DNA from: Pseudoalteromonas arctica A 37-1-2
GTDB taxonomy: Bacteria; Pseudomonadota; Gammaproteobacteria; Enterobacterales; Alteromonadaceae
Direction of reading: 5' to 3'
NCBI RefSeq assembly: GCF_000238395.3
Contig: NZ_CP011025.1
Span: 3,348,001 to 3,412,000 of the forward strand
DNA: 64,000 bases
In this document: positions 36,458 through 44,650 of the stretch, in pieces
Position numbering within the stretch: position 1 is the first letter of the stretch
Layout of the letters: each line of letters begins with the position of its first letter
Made by a program: the position numbers and the translations under genes
The notes under the pieces: generated by a model
Databases searched by the model: none
Seen by the model: only the letters and a program-made list of their open reading frames with translations
Told to the model about the DNA's origin: nothing

Positions 36458-38899
36458 TTAAAAGTCGTATTTAACTCTTAAAGTAACGCGTCGTGGGAGA
36501 ATTGGGCGACCGACAAAGTATGGGTTATCTGCCGTTTGGCTATTACCTAGACGAGGTGAACCTTCAGTAACACCGTCAGAATCAAACAGGTTAAATACCC
36601 CAACGCTTAAGCGTACTGTTTGCTCTGGTGCAACTTGCCAGTTATAGCCTGCATCAAATCTAAATAAGTGGAATGAATCAAGTTCTACCGAGTTTGAGTC
36701 GTTAGCATAGTTTTTACCGGTAAAGTTATGGTAAATCGATGCATCCCAGTTATCTGCGGTGTAGCTAATAGATGAGTTAAATAATATTTTTGGTTTACGA
36801 CGTAATTCGTTACCAATAATAGAAGGGTCTGAGTCAAATTCAGTAAATTCGTGATCGGTATAGGTCATATTGGCATCAACAGCCCACTCATCGGTAATAT
36901 CGTAACGACCGGTAAGCTCAACACCCGTTGCTTTAGTTGATTGCATAACTGGCAGCTCTAATACCCCCCCATTACCATCATTTACAAAGTCTACGCTGCG
37001 TCTATCTTTTAAGTCAGTTCTAAATAACGCAATGCTACCGCTAAAGTCGTTATCAAAAAACTTAACACCCAGCTCGCCTTGCTCAACAATTTCGGCTTCG
37101 TAGCTGGCAGGCTCGCCTAAATCATTAAACTGAATACCTCTAATTTCTGGGAAGAAAAACCCGCGAGATGCATTGGCATATACATTTAAATTATCAGTTA
37201 AGCGATATAACGCCGCCCCTGATACAGCAAATTCAGACGTGTCGACTTCGCCGTAAGTCATTACACCACTGCCCGTAGTGTTAACTTGTAAGTTAGGTGC
37301 AAGCGTTGGATCATCTGAAATCTGAACTACTTGGCTGCCTTCGCGACTAATTTTTCCTTCAATTTCTTCGTAGCGAACACCAAAGTCAAAAATCCAGTCG
37401 TCACTTTCCATTTGATCCGCTACGTACAATGCTCGGCGGGTAGCGCTAATGGTTTGGTTAGTATAAGAAATACCTGGGCCACTAATACCATTTTGAGTGT
37501 ACTGAACCTCGTCGCCATTAACATCTGTATACGTTAAGTCGATTAAGCGAGGATTGTTATTAAACTCACCTAAGTAAGTTGTAATAACGTTGTCGTCGTC
37601 GGCTTCACTGTGAGAGAAAAATGTACCGACTGTAATATCATGGCTAAAATCACCTACAAAAATACTTTTGATGATATTAAACTCTGCAGAAAAATCTTCA
37701 GCTGGGCGGTCGCGGTCTAAAATACGGTTAGCAAATAGTAAGTCATCACTTGCAAGTGCGACACCTGAATTAACATAAGAAAACTCAGCACCGCTTGCAT
37801 CACCTAGCCCTCTGTTAGCTAAAAAGTCGTCTTGGCTTTCAGGTACATTAATAATACCGTCGCCGTCTAAAAATAAATTAAATTCGTGTTGGTATTTAGC
37901 GTATTTACTGCGCATATTAATGGCAAAATCGTTAGCGAGTTCTTTTTCAAACACCACTGAAATAGAACCACCTTTAGTAACTACACCATCGCTGATTGGC
38001 GATTCATAACGACCATTTGCTGTATCGTACGTTAAGTTAGATACTTGCGCCGTTTGCAGTGATTCGACTTCACGACCATCGTTACCAATTAAGCGCTCGC
38101 GGCTGTCGCCATCAAGTGGAATAGGTAAGTAAAACTGAGCTTGATCGTCAATGTACTGTCCGTAAACAGTAAATGAGCCAGAGCCATCATCAAACTCTTT
38201 ACGAATATTACCACGCAACTGTGTACCTTTAGTCTCAAGGCCTGTATCTAAAGGGCCCTCGTCGTAACGGTAAAAACCAGAAAGCGCATAATATAAGCCG
38301 TCTTCGTTAAGTGGACCGCTCGTTGCAAAATCTAAGCGAGTACGCCCTTGGTCAGAAAGCTCCATTTGTACGGTACTTTGCGGATCATCACTGCCCGTTT
38401 TAGAAATATAGTTAATAATGCCGGCCACAGAACCTTGGCCAAATAAATTAGATACACCACCACGCACAAACTCTACGCGCTCAATACCCAAATCATTACG
38501 GTAATACACATCAAACGCCGATGAGTTTAAACCAAAAACACTCAGTGTAGGTGAACCATCATAAGACAGCGGCGTAAATTGAAACTGACCCGATGAAGGT
38601 AATCCTCTTACTTGTAGGTTAGTAGCGACTTCACCGCCACCGCCTTCTACTTTAATACCCGGAATATAGCGAAGCACATCCGCTTGGCTACTTGAAGACA
38701 GCTTTACCAGCTCGTCTTCGCTAATAGATGTTACTGATTGTGGAGTGTCTGAAATAACACGCCCTTTACTGGTACCAGAGACGATAATACGCTCAACGTT
38801 GTTAGCTTTTTTTGCTGTATCTGGTGCAGCTTCTTCTGCTGCATAAGCGCCCTGTGCAAGGCATAAAGATACAATAGAGGCGATCGTTGTTTTATTCAC
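36458..38899 (-). CDS. TonB-dependent outer-membrane receptor
   Basis: The 813-residue protein has a signal peptide (about 1-20, QGAYA-AE), a plug domain (VERIIVSGTSKGRVISDTPQ, GIERVEFVRGG, GIINYISKTG) and a 22-strand barrel ending in the canonical terminal Phe (RVTLRVKYDF). No siderophore gene is near; the flanking sugar genes make uptake of a glycoside the likely role. It is first on the minus-strand arm and divergent from the GH63 gene, with its own terminator. No N-terminal STN signalling domain is seen. Confidence 0.94.
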   Translation of the reverse strand: MNKTTIASIVSLCLAQGAYAAEEAAPDTAKKANNVERIIVSGTSKGRVISDTPQSVTSISEDELVKLSSSSQADVLRYIPGIKVEGGGGEVATNLQVRGLPSSGQFQFTPLSYDGSPTLSVFGLNSSAFDVYYRNDLGIERVEFVRGGVSNLFGQGSVAGIINYISKTGSDDPQSTVQMELSDQGRTRLDFATSGPLNEDGLYYALSGFYRYDEGPLDTGLETKGTQLRGNIRKEFDDGSGSFTVYGQYIDDQAQFYLPIPLDGDSRERLIGNDGREVESLQTAQVSNLTYDTANGRYESPISDGVVTKGGSISVVFEKELANDFAINMRSKYAKYQHEFNLFLDGDGIINVPESQDDFLANRGLGDASGAEFSYVNSGVALASDDLLFANRILDRDRPAEDFSAEFNIIKSIFVGDFSHDITVGTFFSHSEADDDNVITTYLGEFNNNPRLIDLTYTDVNGDEVQYTQNGISGPGISYTNQTISATRRALYVADQMESDDWIFDFGVRYEEIEGKISREGSQVVQISDDPTLAPNLQVNTTGSGVMTYGEVDTSEFAVSGAALYRLTDNLNVYANASRGFFFPEIRGIQFNDLGEPASYEAEIVEQGELGVKFFDNDFSGSIALFRTDLKDRRSVDFVNDGNGGVLELPVMQSTKATGVELTGRYDITDEWAVDANMTYTDHEFTEFDSDPSIIGNELRRKPKILFNSSISYTADNWDASIYHNFTGKNYANDSNSVELDSFHLFRFDAGYNWQVAPEQTVRLSVGVFNLFDSDGVTEGSPRLGNSQTADNPYFVGRPILPRRVTLRVKYDF

Positions 38900-38933
38900 G
38901 GGTATTCTCCAATTGTGCTAGTTGTCTGTGTAT

Positions 38934-38997
38934 TTACTTAGAGTGTGGCTAAGCAAAGCCGAAATAATCAAGTAAACATGTTAGTTTTTTGTTACTT
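38934..38997. promoter_or_regulatory. Candidate operator region between TonB receptor and GH63 gene
   Basis: The motif TTACTT / AAGTAA occurs three times in the divergent promoter: TTTACTTA near 38934-38940, AAGTAA at 38970-38975 and TTACTT at 38992-38997, the last two forming an inverted pair. This is what a regulator of both arms would need, but the assignment to the ROK protein is a guess. Confidence 0.3.
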
Positions 38998-39093
38998 CGA
39001 ACAGGATTTAAGCACAGAAAAAAAACATTTACAACCCATAATGAGTGCTTTAATATTGTCCAAATCGGAAATAACACACAAAGAGCACCCAAT

Positions 39094-40395
39094 ATGACTA
39101 CTATAAACAGCGGTAAAATTGACTCAGCAACGGCTTCATCGCTTGCAGACCTTGCTACTAAAACACTTATAGCAAATGACTTAGGTGGCTATACAGTACC
39201 AACACATGGCTTATACCCGTTTCAGTGGAACTGGGATTCAGCCATTACAGCACTAGGCTGGATGAAATCAGACGAAAGCCGCGCATGGCAAGAAATTGAT
39301 GTGTTATTTTCAGGCCAATGGGATGATGGCATGGTGCCGCACATCTTGTTTCATAAAGATTCTGATACTTATTTTCCTGGTCCTGACGTATGGGGTTCGG
39401 ATAAAAAAATTAAAAGTACGTCTATTTCACAGCCGCCAGTAGTCGCCACCGTAATGAAAGAAATGCTTGCCAGCGCTAAAGATAAAGCACTTGCAGAACA
39501 AAAAGTTAAAGCGTTATTTTCACAAGTAGTTGATTATCATTTATGGTGGTACAACGACCGAGATCCTGAAAAAACAGGCTTAGTAGTAACCTACCACCCG
39601 TGGGAATCGGGCATGGATAACAGCCCATCATGGGATGATGCTCTTCATGCTGTGCCATGTGTAGATTGGGAATATACGCGCCGTGATACAAGTCATGTAG
39701 ATTCTTCTCAGCGTCCACATAAAAGTGAGTACGACCGCTTTTTATACCTTGTAGACTTTTTCAAACGTAACAACTTTGACAGCAAAGTAATTTACGAAAC
39801 CTGTCCGTACAAAATGAATGACCTAGGTATTATTGCTATTTTACACCGTGCAACCAAAGATTTACTCAAAATGGGTGAACAACTTGGCTTAAACGATACT
39901 CGCACTGATTACTTAGCACAGCGCTTACAAATAACAGAGCAAGCCATAAACACTTTATGGTGTGAACAAAGCCAGTACTTTTATTGCAGAGATGTATTAA
40001 CTAACAGCTTGGCTAAAGTTAAAACATCAGCCGCGCTATTAACTGTATATGCAGGTTTAACAAGCGATGAGCAAACTAAAATAATTAATACAGCCACCGA
40101 AGATTTTATTGAGTCGAGCCAATTTAGTGTGGCATCTACTCACCCTAAAGAAGAAAAATACGAGCCACAACGCTACTGGCGCGGCCCTATTTGGCTACAC
40201 ATCAACTGGATGATAGCCATAGGCCTTAAAGAAGCCGGCTTTGTAACAACCGCCGAAAAAATTCAAGATGATACGCGCAACCTAGTTGTTAAGTCAGGCT
40301 ACTACGAATATTTTAACCCAGAAACAGGTGCAGGCTGTGGTGGTAAAGATTTCTCGTGGACAGCTGCAATAGCATTACATTGGCTACTTGACTAA
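39094..40395 (+). CDS. GH63-type glycosidase, likely mannosylglycerate/glucosylglycerate hydrolase
   Basis: ATG 39094 (MTTINSGKID) is preferred; upstream in-frame codons encode no conserved sequence. The 433-residue protein is a clan GH-G alpha-toroid with the motifs GLYPFQWNWDSA near residue 41, GQWDDGMVPHILFH near 74, TYFPGPDVWG near 90, TYHPWESGMDNSPSWDDAL near 167 and RYWRGPIWLHINWM near 360. This pattern is that of the bacterial GH63 enzymes that hydrolyse alpha-mannosyl- or glucosyl-glycerate. No signal peptide: hydrolysis is cytosolic, after uptake. It heads the plus-strand arm with fructokinase and AGE isomerase. Confidence 0.85.
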   Translation: MTTINSGKIDSATASSLADLATKTLIANDLGGYTVPTHGLYPFQWNWDSAITALGWMKSDESRAWQEIDVLFSGQWDDGMVPHILFHKDSDTYFPGPDVWGSDKKIKSTSISQPPVVATVMKEMLASAKDKALAEQKVKALFSQVVDYHLWWYNDRDPEKTGLVVTYHPWESGMDNSPSWDDALHAVPCVDWEYTRRDTSHVDSSQRPHKSEYDRFLYLVDFFKRNNFDSKVIYETCPYKMNDLGIIAILHRATKDLLKMGEQLGLNDTRTDYLAQRLQITEQAINTLWCEQSQYFYCRDVLTNSLAKVKTSAALLTVYAGLTSDEQTKIINTATEDFIESSQFSVASTHPKEEKYEPQRYWRGPIWLHINWMIAIGLKEAGFVTTAEKIQDDTRNLVVKSGYYEYFNPETGAGCGGKDFSWTAAIALHWLLD

Positions 40396-40411
40396 CAACT
40401 AAGGCAAGATC

Positions 40412-41389
40412 ATGAAACACACAATATGCTTTGGTGAAGTACTGGTTGATTTACTTTCAAATAAATTAAGCCAAAACAGCAACGAACACGAAGCGTTTAC
40501 CAAATTTGCAGGCGGTGCGCCTGCAAACGTAAGCGTTGCCATTGCAAAGCTAGGCGGTAATGCCTACTTTGCAGGAATGCTAAGCACTGATAGCTTTGGC
40601 GACTTTTTACATAATGCATTAAAAGAGCAAGGTGTAAAAACCGACTTTATGCGTTTTACCAACCAAGCCAAAACCGCCCTCGCGTTTGTATCACTCGATA
40701 ACGATGGCGATCGCACGTTTGAGTTTTACCGTGATAACACCGCCGATTTGCACTTTAGTAACGATGACTTTAGTAGCGAATGGTTTGAGCAATGCGATAT
40801 TTTTCATATTTGCTCAAACACATTAACCGACAAAAACATCAGAAACACCACCGCTTACGGTGTTAAATTTGCAAAACAAAATAACTCAATTGTGAGCTTT
40901 GATATTAACTTGCGCCTCAATTTATGGCCAAGCGATGCCAACCCTCGCGAGCATATTTTACCGTTATTAAAAGACTGCTCAATTATTAAAGCCTCAAAAG
41001 AAGAGCTTGAATACTTAGCGGGTGAGCAATCGAGCGATGAGTTTATTACCCAAACACTTAATAACGGCTGTGAGCTATTTGTAGTTACCGATGCAGGCAA
41101 CCCTATGCATTGGTATACAAAAAATGCCAAGCAAACGCTTCACCCTAAAAAGGTTACTATGGTTGATGCCACCGCTGCAGGAGATGCGTTTGTAGGTGGA
41201 TTACTGTATCAACTAGGCCTACAAAACCTAACACCCAGCTCTTTTAGCGAGCTTTGCAACACGCCCGAAACACTAACAACTATTTTTGAATTTGCTTCGT
41301 TATGTGGTGCCCATGCCGCATCTTACAAAGGGGCATTTAAATCCCTACCTAACCAAAAGTCTCTACACGATTTTAGGAGCGAACTATGA
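40412..41389 (+). CDS. Fructokinase (PfkB/ribokinase family)
   Basis: The 325-residue protein has FGEVLVDLL at the start, the PfkB first signature FAGGAPANVSVAIAKLGG near residue 33 and the second signature VDATAAGDAFVGGLL near 250 with the catalytic Asp, which follows the fructokinase type. It phosphorylates fructose to fructose-6-phosphate. It starts 17 bases after the GH63 stop and overlaps the AGE gene by 4 bases (ATGA). Fructokinase specificity is from family and context; other hexose or ketose kinases are possible. Confidence 0.9.
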   Translation: MKHTICFGEVLVDLLSNKLSQNSNEHEAFTKFAGGAPANVSVAIAKLGGNAYFAGMLSTDSFGDFLHNALKEQGVKTDFMRFTNQAKTALAFVSLDNDGDRTFEFYRDNTADLHFSNDDFSSEWFEQCDIFHICSNTLTDKNIRNTTAYGVKFAKQNNSIVSFDINLRLNLWPSDANPREHILPLLKDCSIIKASKEELEYLAGEQSSDEFITQTLNNGCELFVVTDAGNPMHWYTKNAKQTLHPKKVTMVDATAAGDAFVGGLLYQLGLQNLTPSSFSELCNTPETLTTIFEFASLCGAHAASYKGAFKSLPNQKSLHDFRSEL

Positions 41390-42585
41390 AAAACACACCT
41401 GACAACTTTAAAAGCCGTGAATTTTTAACGCAGCACATTAGCGACACACTAGCATTTTATGAGCCAAATATTGACGATGAACACGGTGGTTTTTACCAAA
41501 ACTTTTCTGATAACGGTGAGGTATTTGATAAACACACTCGCCACTTAGTAAGCTCTACTCGTTTTGTATTTAACTATGCACGCGCGTATCAAACCTTTAA
41601 TGACGAAAAGTATCTTAATCGTGTTAAATCGGGGATTGAGTTTATTCGTAAGCATCACCTTATAGAGCAAACAGGCGGCTACAACTGGTTATTAAAAGTT
41701 GAAAACGGTCAAGCCACCGTGCTTGATAACACCAATCATTGCTATGGCTTTGCATTTGTTATTTTAGCGTACAGCTGGGCATATCGCGCAGGTGTTACTG
41801 AGGCGCGCGAATACCTAAACGATACATTTCAAACAATGGAAACACATTTTTGGGATGCAAAAGCCGGTTTATATAAAGATCAACATAACAGTGACTTCAC
41901 AACATGTGATTCATACCGCGGCCAAAACGCCAACATGCACACCTGCGAAGCACTTATTGCCGGCTATGAAGCCACAAAAGACGAAATATTTTTAAACCGT
42001 GCGCTCACACTTGCCGACAATATGGTTAACCGCCAAGCTAGTTTAATGGGCGGATTAATCTGGGAGCATTACGATATAAATTGGCAGGTCGATTTAGAGT
42101 ACAACAAAGACGATCCTAAAAATTTATTTCGTCCGTGGGGCTTTCAACCTGGCCATCAAACAGAGTGGTCAAAACTGCTTATGTTTTTAAATAAGCATAA
42201 GCCACAAAAATGGCTTATTGAACGCGCTCAAGCCTTATTTGATAACTCGATAAATGTAGCGTGGGATAAAAAACACGGCGGTATTTGCTACGGCTTTGCT
42301 CCTGATAAAACTATTTGCGATGACGATAAATACTTTTGGGTTCAAGCCGAAACTCTGTGTTGTGCCGCGTATCTTTATCAAGCAACAGGGGATGAAAAAT
42401 ATCAGCAATGGTATGACAAAATTTGGCAGTATTCGTGGCAGCATTTAGTTGATCATAAATACGGAGCCTGGTTTAGAATTTTAACCGCTGACAATAAAAA
42501 AATAGACACGATGAAAAGCCCAATAGGTAAAACTGATTACCATACAATGGGTGCCTGTTTTGATGTGCTCGAACTATTAAAGTAA
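41386..42585 (+). CDS. AGE-family sugar isomerase, probable mannose isomerase
   Basis: The 399-residue alpha6/alpha6-barrel protein carries the family markers HGGFYQNFSDNG near residue 34, RHLVSSTRFVFNYARAY, SYRGQNANMHTCEALIAGYEAT near 177, FRPWGFQPGHQTEWSKLL near 243 with the catalytic His, and a second His in KTDYHTMGACF near 387. The RGQNANMH-type motif is that of mannose isomerase/YihS-like members rather than N-acetylglucosamine epimerase. It would turn free mannose into fructose for the kinase upstream. It is the last gene of the arm, closed by a terminator. Confidence 0.88.
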   Translation: MKNTPDNFKSREFLTQHISDTLAFYEPNIDDEHGGFYQNFSDNGEVFDKHTRHLVSSTRFVFNYARAYQTFNDEKYLNRVKSGIEFIRKHHLIEQTGGYNWLLKVENGQATVLDNTNHCYGFAFVILAYSWAYRAGVTEAREYLNDTFQTMETHFWDAKAGLYKDQHNSDFTTCDSYRGQNANMHTCEALIAGYEATKDEIFLNRALTLADNMVNRQASLMGGLIWEHYDINWQVDLEYNKDDPKNLFRPWGFQPGHQTEWSKLLMFLNKHKPQKWLIERAQALFDNSINVAWDKKHGGICYGFAPDKTICDDDKYFWVQAETLCCAAYLYQATGDEKYQQWYDKIWQYSWQHLVDHKYGAWFRILTADNKKIDTMKSPIGKTDYHTMGACFDVLELLK

Positions 42586-42623
42586 CTATGTAGTTATAAC
42601 TTTTACAGTATTGTGTAGACCTT

Positions 42624-42652
42624 TTAACCGCCAGTTTGGCGGTTTTTTTCTT
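42624..42652 (+). terminator. Terminator of the GH63-fructokinase-isomerase operon
   Basis: AACCGCCA / TGGCGGTT stem with a 3-base loop and a T-run of seven or more. Confidence 0.85.
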
Positions 42653-42661
42653 AAGTGTTAG

Positions 42662-43183
42662 CCTATTTTTAAAAATACAATTCCAAAAATCTCTAACTAC
42701 TTACTTATTTACGATATAGATAACTTTAAAAATATTAACGATATCTATGGTCGTTTAGTAGGTAATAGCGTTTTAAGTGAATTTACCAATATACTAAAAA
42801 ATTAAATGCCAAATAGCTCTCTAATTGCACGATGGGGAGGTGTAGAGTTTACTGTTATTTTATCAGGCACCTCCATAACCGATGCGATGGCACAAGCCAA
42901 TGAGCTAAAAGAGTATGTGGGCACTCATCCAATTGCAAATATATCTCTTACTATCAGTATAGGTTTAGCCCCTATTCAAACGGGTGATACTGTACTAAAT
43001 ATATTGGAACGGGCTGATAAAGCACTATACGAAGCTAAAAATAATGGCCGTAATTTAGTCTGTTGTAGCGATAATAAAGTTTGTAACCTTGGGGTGAACG
43101 CTTCACCCCTTAACTTTATTGTCTCTACACATAACGCCTATGCATACTGCCCACAAGCAAATCCACAGCTCCAAGCATACTGA
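42662..43183 (+). pseudogene. Decayed GGDEF-domain gene
   Basis: Translation in one frame gives the start of a GGDEF domain (NYLLIYDIDNFKNINDIYGR, then SEFTNILKN), then an in-frame TAA at about 42803, then the rest (SLIARWGGVEFTVILSG, TISIGLAPIQTG, ERADKALYEAKNNGRN). The catalytic motif reads GGVEF instead of GGDEF, which would abolish cyclase activity. No sensor domain or start remains upstream (a TAG precedes the fragment). It is a remnant of a diguanylate cyclase; a downstream ATG could still express about 125 residues. Confidence 0.8.
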
Positions 43184-44322
43184 AAATTGTAGCCCCCTAA
43201 CCAACCCGTTACGTCAGTTACTTCGCCTATAAAGTATAGGCCTTTAGCTTTTTTAGCTTCAAAGGTTTTTGAGCTCAACTCGTCGGTATCTACACCGCCC
43301 AATGTTACTTCTGCTGTTCTATAACCTTCTGTGCCATTGGGTTTAATTTGCCACGCATGAATGTAATTTACTAACTCATCTATTTGGGCATGTGTAAGCT
43401 GATTAATATTACAATCTGGTATCGCTTTGCTTTCGTGCAGTATTTCTATAAAGCGTTTAGGTAAAATAGTCGAAAGGCTGTTTTTTAACGACTTTTGGGC
43501 TTGTGTTTCACGCCAATCAGCAAGTTGTTGCCTTAAATCAATTTCAGGTAGCAGGTTTATAGTGACAACCTGCCCTGCTCGCCAAAATGAGCTTATTTGC
43601 AATATTGCAGGGCCCGATAACCCTCGGTGAGTAAAGAGGATATTTTCTTTAAATACGGTGCCGTCTTCGCTTGAAACTTCACATGGAATACTAATTCCCG
43701 AAAGCCCTTCAAAACGCTCTTTATCATGCTGATGCAGAGTAAACGGCACAAGTGCAGCCATAGTTGGTAACACGCTTAAGCCAAACTGCTCTGCAATTTT
43801 ATAACCTATTGGTGTAGCCCCTAGTTTTGGCATGGTTAAGCCACCTGATGCTATAACTAACGACTCACAGCTTAAGGTTTCTTGCTCTGTGGTAACGCTA
43901 TAGCCGGTTTCGGTTTTTGATACACTGATCACTTCACTGCGTAGCTTTATATTTACTCCGGCCCACTCACATTCTGTTAGTAAAATATCAACAATGTCTT
44001 GTGCATTGTTATCGCAAAAAAGCTGGCCTAGTGTTTTATGGTGATACGCCAAGCCATGTCTGTCCACCAGCTCAATAAAGTCATGCTGTGTATAACGACT
44101 TAAGCATGATTTAACAAAATGAGAGTTTGTGCATAAGTAGTTATCCGGGGTTGCATTTTCATTTGTAAAATTGCAACGCCCACCACCACTTATTAAAATT
44201 TTACGACCTGGTTTTTTCCCCATATCAAGTACTGTAACGCTTCGGCCACGGTATCCAGCTTGCGCTGCACACATTAATCCTGCTGCTCCCGCACCTATTA
44301 CAATTACATCTACTTGGGTCAT
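43138..44322 (-). CDS. HI0933-family flavoprotein (YhiN/BaiN type)
   Basis: The 394-residue protein has the FAD-binding start DVIVIGAGAAGLMCAAQAG, the family motif KILISGGGRCNFTNE near residue 44, SCESLVIASGGLTMPKLGATP near 147 and the C-terminal AEVTLGGVDTDELSS and GLYFIGEVTDVTGWLGGYNFQYAW. It is an NAD(P)/FAD-dependent oxidoreductase of unknown physiological substrate. Its 3' end overlaps the GGDEF remnant on the other strand. It is a single gene. Confidence 0.93.
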   Translation of the reverse strand: MTQVDVIVIGAGAAGLMCAAQAGYRGRSVTVLDMGKKPGRKILISGGGRCNFTNENATPDNYLCTNSHFVKSCLSRYTQHDFIELVDRHGLAYHHKTLGQLFCDNNAQDIVDILLTECEWAGVNIKLRSEVISVSKTETGYSVTTEQETLSCESLVIASGGLTMPKLGATPIGYKIAEQFGLSVLPTMAALVPFTLHQHDKERFEGLSGISIPCEVSSEDGTVFKENILFTHRGLSGPAILQISSFWRAGQVVTINLLPEIDLRQQLADWRETQAQKSLKNSLSTILPKRFIEILHESKAIPDCNINQLTHAQIDELVNYIHAWQIKPNGTEGYRTAEVTLGGVDTDELSSKTFEAKKAKGLYFIGEVTDVTGWLGGYNFQYAWSCGFACGQYA

Positions 44323-44650
44323 TTATTTATCTCATTAAAAAATTTTCTCGATTATAGCAAAGTTTAATAGCTAACAACGCAGCATTTGAATTATTAGTAA
44401 TAACACAACAAAAACGCATCAGTAATAAGTAGGGAATAATTACCCTCACAATAAAACAACCCTTTATGCTTATTTTTAATTTATATTACAAATACTAAAC
44501 AATGAGTAAACCGCTAAAAACCTGGGTTATAACTAAATGAAAGAGGTACATAATAAATTGATATTTTAACCTAGTTAACAGATCGTTTACTTTTGTTCCC
44601 GCATCGTGATCTTATATCACGAAATAATAAATAAAAATCTAGGGATAATT
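44323..44650. other. Divergent intergenic region before the subtilase gene
   Basis: No ORF or RNA is recognised. Two palindromic patches stand out: AGGGAATAATTACCCT (44431-44446) and CGTGAT-CTTAT-ATCACG (44605-44621). The second lies 30 bases before the protease start, in the likely 5' leader, and could be a regulator site. Confidence 0.5.

Noticed and set aside
36458..38899. Siderophore receptor
   Set aside because: No siderophore or iron gene and no Fur-like site was seen near it; all neighbours act on sugars and glycerate.
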